A DNA stretch of 64,000 nucleotides from Roseiarcus sp963835885 (GTDB lineage: Bacteria; Pseudomonadota; Alphaproteobacteria; Rhizobiales; Beijerinckiaceae). The notes below the pieces were generated by a model. That model worked only from the letters and a program-made list of their open reading frames with translations. It had not been told where the DNA came from and searched no databases. The first letter of the stretch is position 1, and every line of letters begins with the position of its first letter. Positions 45,634-54,219 of this stretch are shown here, one piece after another. The position numbers were made by a program, and so were the translations under genes. The stretch covers positions 124,001 to 188,000 of the forward strand of contig CAWIHF010000017.1 in assembly GCA_963835885.1 (NCBI GenBank), read 5' to 3'.

Positions 45634-45914
45634 ATGACCCCGCAAGACTTCATCCGCAAATGGAAGCCGGTCGCGCTGACCGAGCGCGCCACCGCGCAGG
45701 AGCACTTCATCGACCTCTGCCGCCTGTTCGATCACCCGACCCCGGCGGAGGACGACCCGGTCGGCGACTATTTCGCCTTCGAGAAGGGCGCACCCGAGAC
45801 CGGCGGCGGCGAGGGTTGGGCCGGACGTCTGTAAGAATGGCTATTTCGCCTGGGAGTACAATAAGAAGAAACGCGATCTTGACAAGGCGCTTGAACAACT
45901 GACGCGCCACGCGG
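45634..45914 (+). pseudogene. MmeI-like type II restriction-modification methyltransferase, N-terminal fragment
   Basis: MTPQDFIRKWKPVALTERAT followed by HFIDLCRLFDHPTPAEDDPV and FEKGAPETGGGEGWA is the start of the large MmeI/YeeA-like enzymes (around 900 residues). A frameshift follows GGGEGWA; the continuation CKNGYFAWEYNKKKRDLDKA is in another frame. At about 45914 the sequence joins the tail of a truncated integrase on the opposite strand, and nothing of the rest of the methyltransferase is present. Confidence 0.75.
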
Positions 45915-46433
45915 CGGCGACAGCATCACGTACCGGTCCCGCTGCCCTTTGCCCTGTTCGACCCGCAAGGTCATGCGCTCGCTGTCGATGTCGGACACTT
46001 TCAGGGCCACGACCTCGGAAACGCGCAGGCCCGCGCCATAGGCGACGCTGAACGCGGCCTTGTACTTCAGACCGGGCGCGGCTTCGAGGAGCCGAACCAC
46101 CTCTTCCGGGCTCAGCACGACCGGCGCTTTGCGCGGTTCGTGCACGGTCTTGAGATGGCGAACGAGGTTGGGCCGTTCGAGCGTCACGTTGAAGAAGAAC
46201 CGCAGCGCCGCGATGGCGGAATTGATGGTCGGCGCGCCGATCTGCTGCTTGGCCAGATGCAACTGAAAGCTGCGAACGTCCTCGCTCGTCGCGGTGTCCG
46301 GCGACCGGCGGAGGAAGGCGGCGAAGTTCCTGACGTGGCGAACGTAGTCCTTCTGCACTTTCTCCTTGAACCGGCGTGCCGTCATGTCGTCGATGATCCG
46401 CTGACGCAGCGGGCTAATGGGCTTGTCTAGCAT
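45915..46433 (-). pseudogene. Tyrosine recombinase/integrase, N-terminal two thirds only
   Basis: Begins MLDKPISPLRQRIIDDMTAR, with SAM-like DNA-binding domain (RNFAAFLRRSPDTATSEDVR) and the start of the catalytic domain (FSVAYGAGLRVSEVVALKVS, carrying the first catalytic arginine). Homology with the complete integrase at 50227-51102 ends at RDRYVMLS, so the downstream catalytic residues (H-x-x-R, Y) are missing. The 5' region is also homologous to that of the complete copy (shared hairpins). Confidence 0.9.
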
Positions 46434-46443
46434 TGCGAAAACT

Positions 46444-46484
46444 CCTGTCTCGCGTGGGGTTGAACCCCACGATTTTGAGACAGG
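46444..46484 (-). promoter_or_regulatory. Nested hairpin over the integrase ribosome-binding site (copy 1)
   Basis: CCTGTCTC at 46444-46451 pairs with GAGACAGG at 46477-46484. Between them GTGGGGTTGAACCCCAC is a perfect palindrome. The outer stem ends a few bases before the ATG at 46433 and includes part of the presumed Shine-Dalgarno. A related copy is at 51113-51155. Confidence 0.6.
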
Positions 46485-46544
46485 TCCGCAACTCCTCGAT
46501 GCTCTTCACTCCTCCCGGATTTCCCACCGCCCCTCGCCGCACCT

Positions 46545-46565
46545 ACCGCGAGAGCGGTTTAGTCC
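46545..46565. repeat. Terminal hairpin unit of the IS91/integrase module, copy 1
   Basis: ACCGCGAGAGCGGT hairpin (GAGA loop) followed by TTAGTCC. The same sequence occurs at 51209-51229, and similarity between the two regions ends directly after it, marking an element boundary. Confidence 0.6.
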
Positions 46566-46965
46566 AGTCCGTCGACGTATTGCGGTCGTACCGGACGCGG
46601 TCGTCCACGTCGCAAGCGGTTTCGGGCGCCGGCCTTTGCGACGGTTGGGCGTGCGCCGGGGCCGGCGCACGAAAGCCTCCCAAGGAGGAAACCGCGGGGA
46701 GGTAGGGGACCGTTTGACGAGCGCGCCTATGGGGATTTGAGGATCGCAGACGGCCGTCGAGCGAGGCGTCGGCGACCGGCGGCGGTCGGAATTTTCGGCG
46801 GAAGCGCCGACGGCCGGCGTCTTCGATGGCGACGATGCGCGGGAGCGAGGGGTTGACTTTGGTCGAAGGAGGACTTGCGACCTCGCGCGGGCATGGCGTT
46901 CGTGTTCCGACGTGCGGCCTGAGGCGAAAGCGATCGATGGTGTGAGGCGGGATGCGGGGCGACGG
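46566..46965. other. Non-coding tail of IS91 element with GC-rich hairpins
   Basis: 400 bp without a credible gene. GTGCGCCGG/GG/CCGGCGCAC at 46651-46670 and CCTCC/CAA/GGAGG at 46677-46689 are strong hairpins. They could be the replication end of the IS91 element or a terminator. Confidence 0.4.
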
Positions 46966-47468
46966 TCATGAGCTGTCGATCCTGATCTGGGCCGGCGACG
47001 GGGAACGCCAGGGGCGCGGCCCTTCGAACGTCTCGACGATGATCATCCGGCCGCCGCAGCAGGGGCAGGGGCAGGGGCAGGGGCGCGCAGGCGAAACGTC
47101 TTGAGTTTGAGTGTCGGGCTCGGCGCGCGACGGCTGGGGGGCATTCTCCGCCGCGGCGAGCAATCGTCGTGCGCGCTCGATATTGTCCGCTCGAAGCGCG
47201 CCGGCGATGAGGCCGTAATGGCGGATGCGGTGGAAGCCGCTTGGCAGCACGTGCAGGAGAAAACGGCGGATGAACTCGTGGGCCGCGAGCGTCATGGTCT
47301 TGAGCCGGTCGCGGCCTTTGATCCGATAGTCTTTCCATTTGAAGGTGACGCCCTTCTCGTCGAGCGCGACGAGCCGGGAGTTCGAGATCGCGACGCGATG
47401 GGTGTAGCGCGCGAGATAGGCGAGGACGGCCTGCGGCCCGGCGAACGGCCTCTTGGCGTAGATCACCC
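46966..47468 (-). pseudogene. IS91-family transposase, 3' part
   Basis: Minus-strand VIYAKRPFAGPQAVLAYLAR, YTHRVAISNSRLVALDEKGV and LHVLPSGFHRIRHYGLIAG are the IS91-type (HUH-related) catalytic C-terminal half. It ends in a cysteine-rich tail (PCPCPCPCCGGRM) and stops at 46966. With the 5' part at 49499-50216 it forms a 406-residue transposase in one frame once intron B is removed. Confidence 0.88.
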
Positions 47469-48090
47469 TTGCGACAGGGAAAGCTCAGGAGAGGAGAATG
47501 AACATGAAGTTCTGAAACCTTTCATCGCGATCCAGAGGGTTCAACTCCCTCCCGGTAAAGGTCAGCCAACCAGCCGGAAGCGAGCCTTGCATGGCGTGCG
47601 GCGACGCCCGTCGTGAAGCGTAGGCAGCAGGTGCCGAAGCCGCGTGAGTAGCCTCGAAATTATGATCGCTGGAGCCTTCGCTGTGGGTTGAGCGGGGGCA
47701 GCATCGACGACACCGTCAGGGTGAGGATCGTCGGTCCGGCCGGGGTCTTGGACCGGGGCAAAGGCATGGGATGGATCGCCTGGGAACCTGTGAGATCCCG
47801 CCTGCGTCCACGTGAAAGTGTGCCGGCAACGGGGTGGCCGGCTGACCAAGTGCCCTGGCCCGGATGGGTCCTCCAACCATCTGGGAGCGCCGCCAAGGCG
47901 AGCACGAAGAGCGGAGGGATCGCGTGGACCCTGGAAGCGAAACAGATAAGCGGCCGGGGATGCGCAAGCGGGAAGTCGTAGCGCCTTCATAGTACCGCTG
48001 ACCGCGGGGAACTGGGCTCACCGGGACCCGTGTAAGGGAAGGGGGGCGCCACGGGATGAGAGCCGTTGCCGGGAAACACGGGAGGAGACC

Positions 48091-49428
48091 TTGGGCTCCG
48101 CGAACCTGTCCACGAAACGACAACGGATAGCCGAACTGGCGAGGACGAAGGCGGGGACAGCTCTGTCCACGCTTCACCATGTCATCGACCTGGAATGGAT
48201 GCGAGAGGCGTACCGGCTAACGCGCAAGGATGGAGCATCGGGCATCGACGGTGTGACGGCGGCGCAATACGAGGCGAACCTGGAGGCCAACCTTTCGGCT
48301 CTCCTGGAGCGCATCAAATCTGGCCGCTATGTCGCTCCGCCGGTGCGTCGGGTCTACATTCCGAAGGCGGACGGCTCGGAGCGGCCGCTCGGCATTCCGA
48401 CGTTTGAGGACAAGGTGGCACAGCGAGCGATCGTCATGGTGCTGGAGCCGATCTATGAGCAGGAGTTTCTGTCCTGCTCATTCGGCTTCCGGCCAGGGCG
48501 ATCGGCGCATCAGGCCCTGAGTGCGTTGCGTCTGGCCTTCATGGGTCGACAAGGGCTGCGCTGGGTGTTGGACGTCGACATCTCCAAATACTACGACACG
48601 ATCCAACATCATCACCTCCGTGCGTTTCTCGACAGGCGAGTCACGGACGGCGTTATTCGCCGGATGATCGACAAATGGCTGAAGGCAGGCGTGCTCGAAC
48701 ACGGTGTCCTTCAGCGCACGACCGAGGGCACCCCGCAAGGTGGCGTCGTCTCGCCTCTGCTCGCAAACATCTACCTGCACCATCTGCTGGATGAATGGTT
48801 CGAGCGGGACGTGCGCGTGCGCCTCAAAGGGAACAGCATCCTCGTGCGGTACGCCGATGACAGCGTGATGGCGTTCGAGACTCTCGACGACGCCAAGCGG
48901 GTCATGGACGTGCTGGGAAGGCGGCTTGCACGGTACGGGCTCACGCTCCACCCGGACAAGACGCACCTCGTCGACTTTCGCTTTCATCGGCCGGGGGGCG
49001 TATGCCACCCGGATACGGACAGCGTCACGTTCAACTTCCTCGGCTTCTCCCATATCTGGGCCAAGTCAAAGAAGGGGGTGAACGGGGTGAGGCAAGTGAC
49101 GGCCAAAGGCCGGTATGCGCGGGCGCTGGCGGCGGTAAGCGATTGGTGCCGACGCAATCGGCATCGATCCTTGCGCGATCAGCATGCCCATCTGTCCCAG
49201 ATGATGCGAGGCCACTATGCCTACTACGGCATATCGGGCAACTCTCGACGCATACGATGGTTCGCCTGCCAGGTCGTGGTGCTGTGGAAAAAATGGCTGG
49301 CGCGACGGCATCGTGGAGGAGGCGCGTTCCACTGGGACCGCCTCAACTCGATCCTTAAGCGCCATCCGCTTCCACCGGCGCGGATCGTCCACCGCCTTTA
49401 CGCCAACGCGAGCGAAACTCTCCCGTGA
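48091..49428 (+). CDS. ltrA: Group II intron reverse transcriptase/maturase (intron B copy 2)
   Basis: 445 residues with TTG start behind GGAGGAGA. Same motifs as copy 1 (VRYADDSVMAF, GTPQGGVVSPLLANIYLHH) with MVLEP and HHLLDEW as visible differences. Reading frame intact. Probably one copy was the source of the other. Confidence 0.94.
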   Translation: MGSANLSTKRQRIAELARTKAGTALSTLHHVIDLEWMREAYRLTRKDGASGIDGVTAAQYEANLEANLSALLERIKSGRYVAPPVRRVYIPKADGSERPLGIPTFEDKVAQRAIVMVLEPIYEQEFLSCSFGFRPGRSAHQALSALRLAFMGRQGLRWVLDVDISKYYDTIQHHHLRAFLDRRVTDGVIRRMIDKWLKAGVLEHGVLQRTTEGTPQGGVVSPLLANIYLHHLLDEWFERDVRVRLKGNSILVRYADDSVMAFETLDDAKRVMDVLGRRLARYGLTLHPDKTHLVDFRFHRPGGVCHPDTDSVTFNFLGFSHIWAKSKKGVNGVRQVTAKGRYARALAAVSDWCRRNRHRSLRDQHAHLSQMMRGHYAYYGISGNSRRIRWFACQVVVLWKKWLARRHRGGGAFHWDRLNSILKRHPLPPARIVHRLYANASETLP

Positions 49429-49462
49429 AGAACCGGATGCGGGAAACCTGCACGTCCGGGTG
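49428..49462 (+). ncRNA. Domain V of group II intron B, copy 2 (predicted)
   Basis: GAACCGGATGCGGGAAACCT then GCACGTCCGGG, folding as the domain V hairpin. The CCAGC/GAAG/GCTGG hairpin at 49468-49481 is a likely part of domain VI. Confidence 0.65.
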
Positions 49463-49498
49463 TGTGTCCAGCGAAGGCTGGCATGTTCAGCAGGAGAA

Positions 49499-50216
49499 AG
49501 GCCTGCCGGGGCAGCGGCGCGAGCGCGGCGTCGAAGGCGGGTTTGTCGGCGAGCGGGGCGAGGTCGCCGAGGAAGGCGAGGCGGCCGGCCGCATGCAGGG
49601 CTGCGAGGCCGTCGAGGAAGAGGCGGCGGAAGAGACGCGACAGCACACGCACGGGCAGGAAGAAGCCAGGCTTGCAGGCGATCCAGCGCGACCTGGCTGG
49701 CGACAGGCCGCCGCCGGGCGCGATGACGTGGACGTGCGGGTGATGGGTCAGCGCCGAGCCCCAGGTGTGGAGGACGGCGGTGAGGCCGATGCGAGCGCCC
49801 AGATGCTTCGGGTCGGCGGCGATGGTGGTCAGCGTCTCGGCGGCGGTCCTGAACAGGAGGTCGTAGACGGCGGCCTTGTTCTGGAACGCGACGGCGCCGA
49901 TCGAAGCCGGCAGGGTGAAGACGACGTGATAATACGGAATCGGCAGGAGCTCGGCCTCGCGGTCTTCGAGCCATTGCCGTGCCGCGGCGGCCTGGCACTT
50001 CGGGCAGTGGCGATTGCGGCAGGAATTGTAAGAGATCCGTTCGTGCGCGCAGTCCTCGCAGCGCTCGATGTGGCCGCCGAGCGCGGCAGTGCGACAGGTC
50101 TCGATCGCCGACATCACCTTCAACTGGTCGAGGCTCACGCGCCTGGCGTTGGCCTTGCGCCATGCCGCCCCATGGGCGCGAAAGATGTCGGCGACCTCCA
50201 GGGGAGGCCGCGCCAC
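49499..50216 (-). pseudogene. IS91-family transposase, 5' part
   Basis: Starts MARPPLEVADIFRAHGAAWR. A zinc-binding N-terminus, CEDCAHERISYNSCRNRHCP, is followed by YYHVVFTLPASIGAVAFQNK and the HUH-like pair THHPHVHVIAPGGGLSPARS. It is broken after ALAPLPRQA by intron B. It begins 11 bases after the stop of the complete integrase, with which it was presumably co-transcribed. Confidence 0.9.
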
Positions 50217-50226
50217 GCGGCCCTGG

Positions 50227-51102
50227 TCAGCCGGGCGGCGTTCGCTTCGTCAGGCTGACATCGAGCCGGTCCAGCGGGCTCTCGATGTCGCGGACCGTGT
50301 GGACGGCGACGCGGGTGTAGAGCGCCGTCGTCTCCAACTTCGCGTGTCCCAACAACACCTGGATCAGGCGAATATCGACGCCCTGCTCGAGCAGGTGGGT
50401 CGCAAAGCTGTGCCGCAGCGTATGCGGAGAAACGCGCTTGGTGATGCCCGCCAGGTCTTTGGCGGCGGTGACGGCGCGGTTGAGCTGACGCGCGGTCACC
50501 GGATTGATCGGGTTCTGGCCGGGAAACAGCCACACCTGCGGCCGCGCCGCCTTCCACCATTCGCGCAGGAGTTGGAGCAGTCGCGGCGACAGCATCACGG
50601 TGCGATCCCGCTGCCCCTTGCCCTGCTCGACCCTGAGCGTCATGCGCTCCCTGTCGATGTCGGACACCTTCAGGTTCGCGACCTCGGACACCCGAAGGCC
50701 TGCGCCGTAGGCGACGCTGAGTGCGGCCTTGTACTTGAGGCTTGGCGCGGCTTCGAGGAGACGCGCCACCTCCTCCGGGCTCAGCACCACCGGCGTTCGG
50801 CGCGGCTCGGTCACGAGCCTCAGAGGACGAACGAGGTCGGGCCGCTCCAGCGTCACGGTGAAGAAGAACCGCAGCGCGGCGATGGCCGAGTTGATCGTCC
50901 AGGGGCTGACCTGCCGCTGCGCCATATGGAGTTGATAGCGGCGAAGGTCCTCGCTCGTCGCCGTGTCCGGCGACCGGCCGAGAAAGGCCGCGAAGGTCCT
51001 CACGTGCCGGACGTAGGCCTTCTGCACCTTCTCCTTAAACCGGCGCGCCGTCATGTCGTCGATCATGCGCTGACGCAGTGGGCTGATGGGCTTCTCTGAC
51101 AT
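50227..51102 (-). CDS. Tyrosine recombinase/integrase accompanying IS91 transposase
   Basis: 291 residues from ATG 51102 (MSEKPISPLRQRMIDDMTAR). SAM-like core-binding domain at 15-100. Catalytic residues: first Arg in YGAGLRVSEVANLKVSDID, H-T-L-R-H in KRVSPHTLRHSFATHLLEQG, and terminal LLGHAKLETTALYTRVAVH with the nucleophilic Tyr. Full length and intact. Such integrases frequently precede IS91-type transposases, suggesting a two-enzyme mobile element. The start is preceded by AGGAGC within a hairpin arm. Confidence 0.93.
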   Translation of the reverse strand: MSEKPISPLRQRMIDDMTARRFKEKVQKAYVRHVRTFAAFLGRSPDTATSEDLRRYQLHMAQRQVSPWTINSAIAALRFFFTVTLERPDLVRPLRLVTEPRRTPVVLSPEEVARLLEAAPSLKYKAALSVAYGAGLRVSEVANLKVSDIDRERMTLRVEQGKGQRDRTVMLSPRLLQLLREWWKAARPQVWLFPGQNPINPVTARQLNRAVTAAKDLAGITKRVSPHTLRHSFATHLLEQGVDIRLIQVLLGHAKLETTALYTRVAVHTVRDIESPLDRLDVSLTKRTPPG

Positions 51103-51112
51103 CGCGAAAGCT

Positions 51113-51155
51113 CCTGTCTCGCATGGGGTTGTGAACCCCACGATCTTGAGACAGG
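51113..51155 (-). promoter_or_regulatory. Nested hairpin over the integrase ribosome-binding site (copy 2)
   Basis: CCTGTCTC at 51113-51120 and GAGACAGG at 51148-51155 enclose TGGGGTTGTGAACCCCA, another palindrome. On the mRNA the 3' arm GAGACAGG runs into the Shine-Dalgarno AGGAGC, so folding could block initiation at 51102. Base changes relative to copy 1 (one substitution and a two-base loop insertion) preserve the pairing. Confidence 0.6.
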
Positions 51156-51208
51156 TCCTGGTCTTCGCCTCAGCCCAGCCTTTCCAGTTCTCGCCGCCGG
51201 CCACCTCT

Positions 51209-51229
51209 ACCGCGAGAGCGGTTTAGTCC
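51209..51229. repeat. Terminal hairpin unit of the IS91/integrase module, copy 2
   Basis: ACCGCGAGAGCGGTTTAGTCC, identical to 46545-46565. Similarity stops immediately after it (TTGGGCGG here, AGTCCGTC there), as expected for an element end. Confidence 0.65.
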
Positions 51230-51264
51230 TTGGGCGGGAAGCGGACCTACGGGGATCGCTCGCG

Positions 51265-51618
51265 CTAGCCGAGCGCCAAGGCGCCGGCGGCCCATGCAGC
51301 CGCGAATATCGCAGCAAAGGGCAGCCAGGTCCCGATGACGCTTCGGAACATGGCGTAGCTTCGCTCGAAGAGCGGCGCGACAACCAACGCGTCGAGCAGC
51401 ACCACAATGACAGTGATCGCGGCAGCCCGCAGAAGAGGATCGAACTCCGGGGCCAGCGCCCGGTGAGCCGCGGCAACGAGGGATGCGATTATCGGCGCGG
51501 CGATGAGGTGCATGCGCAGCGTCGTATCGATGGACCACAGCCGACGTCCGATCGCGATGATGCCTCCGCAGGCGACCCAAGGGACCAACGCGAGCCCGAT
51601 TAGATATATCCAAGCCAT
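51265..51618 (-). CDS. Small integral membrane protein next to the ars operon
   Basis: 117 residues from ATG 51618 (MAWIYLIGLALVPWVACGGI). Four hydrophobic segments: 2-22, 40-58, 66-86 and 98-116. No motif recognised. Divergent from arsR across 115 bp, hence possibly under ArsR control; function unknown. Confidence 0.65.
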   Translation of the reverse strand: MAWIYLIGLALVPWVACGGIIAIGRRLWSIDTTLRMHLIAAPIIASLVAAAHRALAPEFDPLLRAAAITVIVVLLDALVVAPLFERSYAMFRSVIGTWLPFAAIFAAAWAAGALALG

Positions 51619-51733
51619 TCGATCCCTCCAGCATGTAGCATTGTGGCGGGTCCGAGCGCGTGCGCCTTGCGGTGGAGCAAATCGCCTTGACATTCGTTAA
51701 CTCTAGATTTATCGAAGTATAGAAAAGGTGATC

Positions 51734-52078
51734 ATGCCCCAGAGCGACGTCGACGAGATTGCGCGTTACGCGGACATGCTCGCGGCCTTGGGCGCCGAGC
51801 CACGGTTGCGGATCGTGCGGCTCCTTTTGGCGGCGCATCCTGAAGGTCTCGTCGTTGGCGAGATCGGATCGGAACTCAGCATTCCGCCGTCAACCCTCTC
51901 GCATCACCTCGACAAGCTGAAAAACGAGGGGCTCGTGTCCGTGCGGAGGGAAAGCACATTCCTTCGCTGCACCGCAAACACCAAGGCCCTCCAGGAAATC
52001 GTCGGATTCCTGTTCGCCGAGTGCTGCACCCGGAACCAGGCGATCCGGCCCGAAGCCATCACCTGCGCCTGCCCATGA
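51734..52078 (+). CDS. arsR: ArsR-family metalloregulator with C-terminal cysteines
   Basis: 114 residues from ATG 51734. Winged helix: AALGAEPRLRIVRLLLAAHP, VVGEIGSELSIPPSTLSHHL and the wing GLVSVRRESTFLRC. There is no CVC in the recognition helix. Instead FAECCTRN and the final TCACP provide cysteines near the C-terminus, as in ArsR types that bind arsenite there. It starts the ars operon; the promoter region holds ATTTATCGAAGTATAGAAA. Confidence 0.92.
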   Translation: MPQSDVDEIARYADMLAALGAEPRLRIVRLLLAAHPEGLVVGEIGSELSIPPSTLSHHLDKLKNEGLVSVRRESTFLRCTANTKALQEIVGFLFAECCTRNQAIRPEAITCACP

Positions 52079-52089
52079 GGAGAAGCGCC

Positions 52090-52953
52090 ATGCCCGAGGT
52101 CGATCTCAAAGAAGTCGTGCGGAACCGTTACGCAGAAATTGCGCGCAACGTTCGCTCGCCGGGTTCGTCGTGCTGCTACGACGGCGAGTGCGGTTCAGAA
52201 GGAATCTCCGCCAACCTCTACGGCGACGATGAGACCGAGACGTTGCGAGAAAAGGCCGTGCTGGCGTCGCTCGGCTGTGGCAACCCGACCGCGCTCGCCG
52301 AACTCACCGAAGGCGAGACCGTGCTCGATCTCGGCTCCGGCGGCGGCATCGACGTTCTGCTGTCGGCGCGCCGCGTCGGCCCTTCAGGCAAGGCTTACGG
52401 CCTCGACATGACCGACGACATGCTGGCGCTCGCACTCGAAAACCAGCGCAAGGCCGGCGCGACGAACGTCGAGTTCATGAAAGGGGAGATCGAGCATATC
52501 CCGCTGCGGGACAATTCCGTTGACGTGATCATTTCGAACTGCGTCATCAACCTGTCAGCCGACAAGGACCGCGTCTTGCGTGAGGCGTTCCGAGTGCTGA
52601 AGCCGGGCGGGCGCTTCGCCGTCTCCGACGTGGTCACCCGCGGGGCCGTTCCCGAAGCGGTTCGCCGCGACATGTTGCTCTGGGTCGGCTGCATCGCCGG
52701 AGCGCTCGATGAGAATGACTATCGGCTGAAGCTCGCCGTCGCCGGGTTCGAGGCGATCGGCGTCGAGCCAACCCGAGTCTACAAGGTCGACGATGCGCGC
52801 GAATTCCTGGCCGGCAAGGGCGTGGACGTGGACGCCATTGCGCCCGCGGTCGATGGGAAGTTCATGAGTGCGTTCGTACGCGCCAAGAAGCCGGGCAAAG
52901 CCGCGACAGAGAAGGCCGGGACGTGCTGCGCGCCGACGTGCTGCGAACATTAA
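52090..52953 (+). CDS. arsM: Arsenite S-adenosylmethionine methyltransferase
   Basis: 287 residues from ATG 52090. SAM site VLDLGSGGGIDVLLSARRVG. Conserved arsenite-binding cysteines in SSCCYDGECG, NCVINLSADKDRVL and LLWVGCIAGALDENDY. The C-terminal cysteine pairs GTCCAPTCCEH are an extra metal-binding tail. It methylates As(III) to methylarsenicals, some volatile. It is 11 bases after arsR and ahead of arsC, in one operon. Confidence 0.95.
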   Translation: MPEVDLKEVVRNRYAEIARNVRSPGSSCCYDGECGSEGISANLYGDDETETLREKAVLASLGCGNPTALAELTEGETVLDLGSGGGIDVLLSARRVGPSGKAYGLDMTDDMLALALENQRKAGATNVEFMKGEIEHIPLRDNSVDVIISNCVINLSADKDRVLREAFRVLKPGGRFAVSDVVTRGAVPEAVRRDMLLWVGCIAGALDENDYRLKLAVAGFEAIGVEPTRVYKVDDAREFLAGKGVDVDAIAPAVDGKFMSAFVRAKKPGKAATEKAGTCCAPTCCEH

Positions 52954-52963
52954 GGAGGAAACA

Positions 52964-53492
52964 ATGAGCGATCGAGAGTTCAACGTTCTGTTTCTTTGCA
53001 CGGGCAATAGCGCGCGCTCTATCATTGCCGAAAGCATCCTGAATAAAGAAGGGGCGGGGCGCTTCCGCGCCTTCTCGGCCGGAAGCCACCCCAAAGGGCG
53101 CGGTCAATCCGTTCGCTCTCAAGGTGCTGGAGTCTTACGGCTATCCGATAGAGGGCCTCCGTTCCAAGAGCTGGGACGAATTCGCAGCCCCCGGCGCGCC
53201 CGTGATGGATTTCGTCTTCACGGTGTGTGACACCGCCGCCGCCGAGACCTGCCCTGTCTGGCCGGGCCAGCCGATGACCGCTCATTGGGGCATCGAGGAC
53301 CCCGCTGCGGTCGAGGGATCTGATATCCAGAAGGAAGCGGCACTCGTCCTTGCGACCCGCTATCTCAAAAACCGGATCTCCATCTTCAGGAGCCTGCCGA
53401 TCCGGAGCCTGGACAAGATGTCCCTCAACGCGAAGCTGCGTGAGATCGGGCAGCTAGAAGGCGTGACAAAACCGAGGCCGGTGGTCGGGTGA
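52964..53492 (+). pseudogene. arsC: Thioredoxin-coupled arsenate reductase (low-MW phosphatase type), frameshifted
   Basis: Start ATG 52964 behind AAGGAGG. The phosphatase-like loop LFLCTGNSARSIIAESIL has the C-x5-R signature. After AGSHPKG a one-base gain near 53099 shifts the frame; the rest reads NPFALKVLESYGYPIEGLRS, FVFTVCDTAAAETCPVWPGQ (second catalytic cysteine pair) and TAHWGIEDPAAVEGS to 53492. 529 nt is one over a multiple of three. With the frame repaired it is a normal 175-residue reductase converting arsenate to arsenite. Confidence 0.85.
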
Positions 53493-53520
53493 CGTCGCGC
53501 GTTTTCGGTCCCGTTCGCTC

Positions 53521-54219
53521 GTGAAGACGACGCTCGCACAGCGCCTTGCGGCGGAAGCGCTGGGCATGGCTCTCCTCGTGGCGACCGTCGTCGGCTCGGG
53601 GATCATGGCTGAAACGCTAACCAAAGACGTCGCGCTCGCGCTGCTAGGCAACACCATTCCGACGGGCGCGATATTGGTCGTGCTGATCATGATCCTCGGA
53701 CCGATTTCTGGCGCTCACTTCAATCCGGCGATCTCGCTCGTGTTCGCGCTCAAGCGTGAACTCGCGCCGCGGGAAACGGCTCTCTATGTTGCGGCGCAAG
53801 TCGTCGGCGGCGTTGCGGGAACCTTCGCAGCCCATTTGATGTTCGCCCTGCCCGTCCTCGAAACGTCGCTGAAGGCGCGCACTGGCGGTTCGCAGTGGTT
53901 CGCGGAATGGGTCGCGACATTTGGCCTCGTCGTCACGATCCTCGCGGGCATTCGGTTCGCTCGGACGTCCGTGCCGTGGCTCGTCGGTCTTTACATCACA
54001 GCCGCTTATTGGTTCACGGCGTCCACGTCCTTCGCCAATCCGGCAGTCGCGATCGCGCATTCGCTCACGAATACGTTTTCCGGCATCCGCCCGATCGATC
54101 TTCCGGGCTTCATTGTCGCGCAACTCCTTGGCGCGGTCTGCGGCATGGCGTTTGCGACGTGGCTTCTGCGTCAGCCGGAAAAAGGCGTTGAACCCATGAA
54201 TGTCGAGGCGCAGCTATGA
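53521..54219 (+). CDS. aqpS: Aquaglyceroporin of the ars operon (AqpS-like)
   Basis: 232 residues from GTG 53521. MIP fold with six membrane segments and two half-helices: GPISGAHFNPAISLVFALKR (NPA) and TSFANPAVAIAHSLTNTFSG (NPA). Start region LAAEALGMALLVATVVGSGI. In Sinorhizobium-type ars operons AqpS releases arsenite made by ArsC down its gradient in place of an ArsB/Acr3 pump. No pump gene exists in this window, so the same design is likely. The stop overlaps the next arsC start (ATGA). Confidence 0.92.
   Translation: MKTTLAQRLAAEALGMALLVATVVGSGIMAETLTKDVALALLGNTIPTGAILVVLIMILGPISGAHFNPAISLVFALKRELAPRETALYVAAQVVGGVAGTFAAHLMFALPVLETSLKARTGGSQWFAEWVATFGLVVTILAGIRFARTSVPWLVGLYITAAYWFTASTSFANPAVAIAHSLTNTFSGIRPIDLPGFIVAQLLGAVCGMAFATWLLRQPEKGVEPMNVEAQL

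Larger units (their letters stand above)
47469..49498 (+). mobile_element. Group II intron B, copy 2 (inside IS91 transposase, antisense)
   Basis: 2030 bp, nearly identical to copy 1 at 6638-8667 in inverted orientation. Boundaries are fixed by restoration of the transposase frame (minus strand GCC TGG GTG ATC across the junction). The 5' end is TTGCGACAGGG after exon GATCACCC; the 3' end is CAGCAGGAGAA before exon AGGCCTGCCGGGG. The RNA strand is opposite to the transposase mRNA, so splicing would not repair the gene. Confidence 0.92.
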
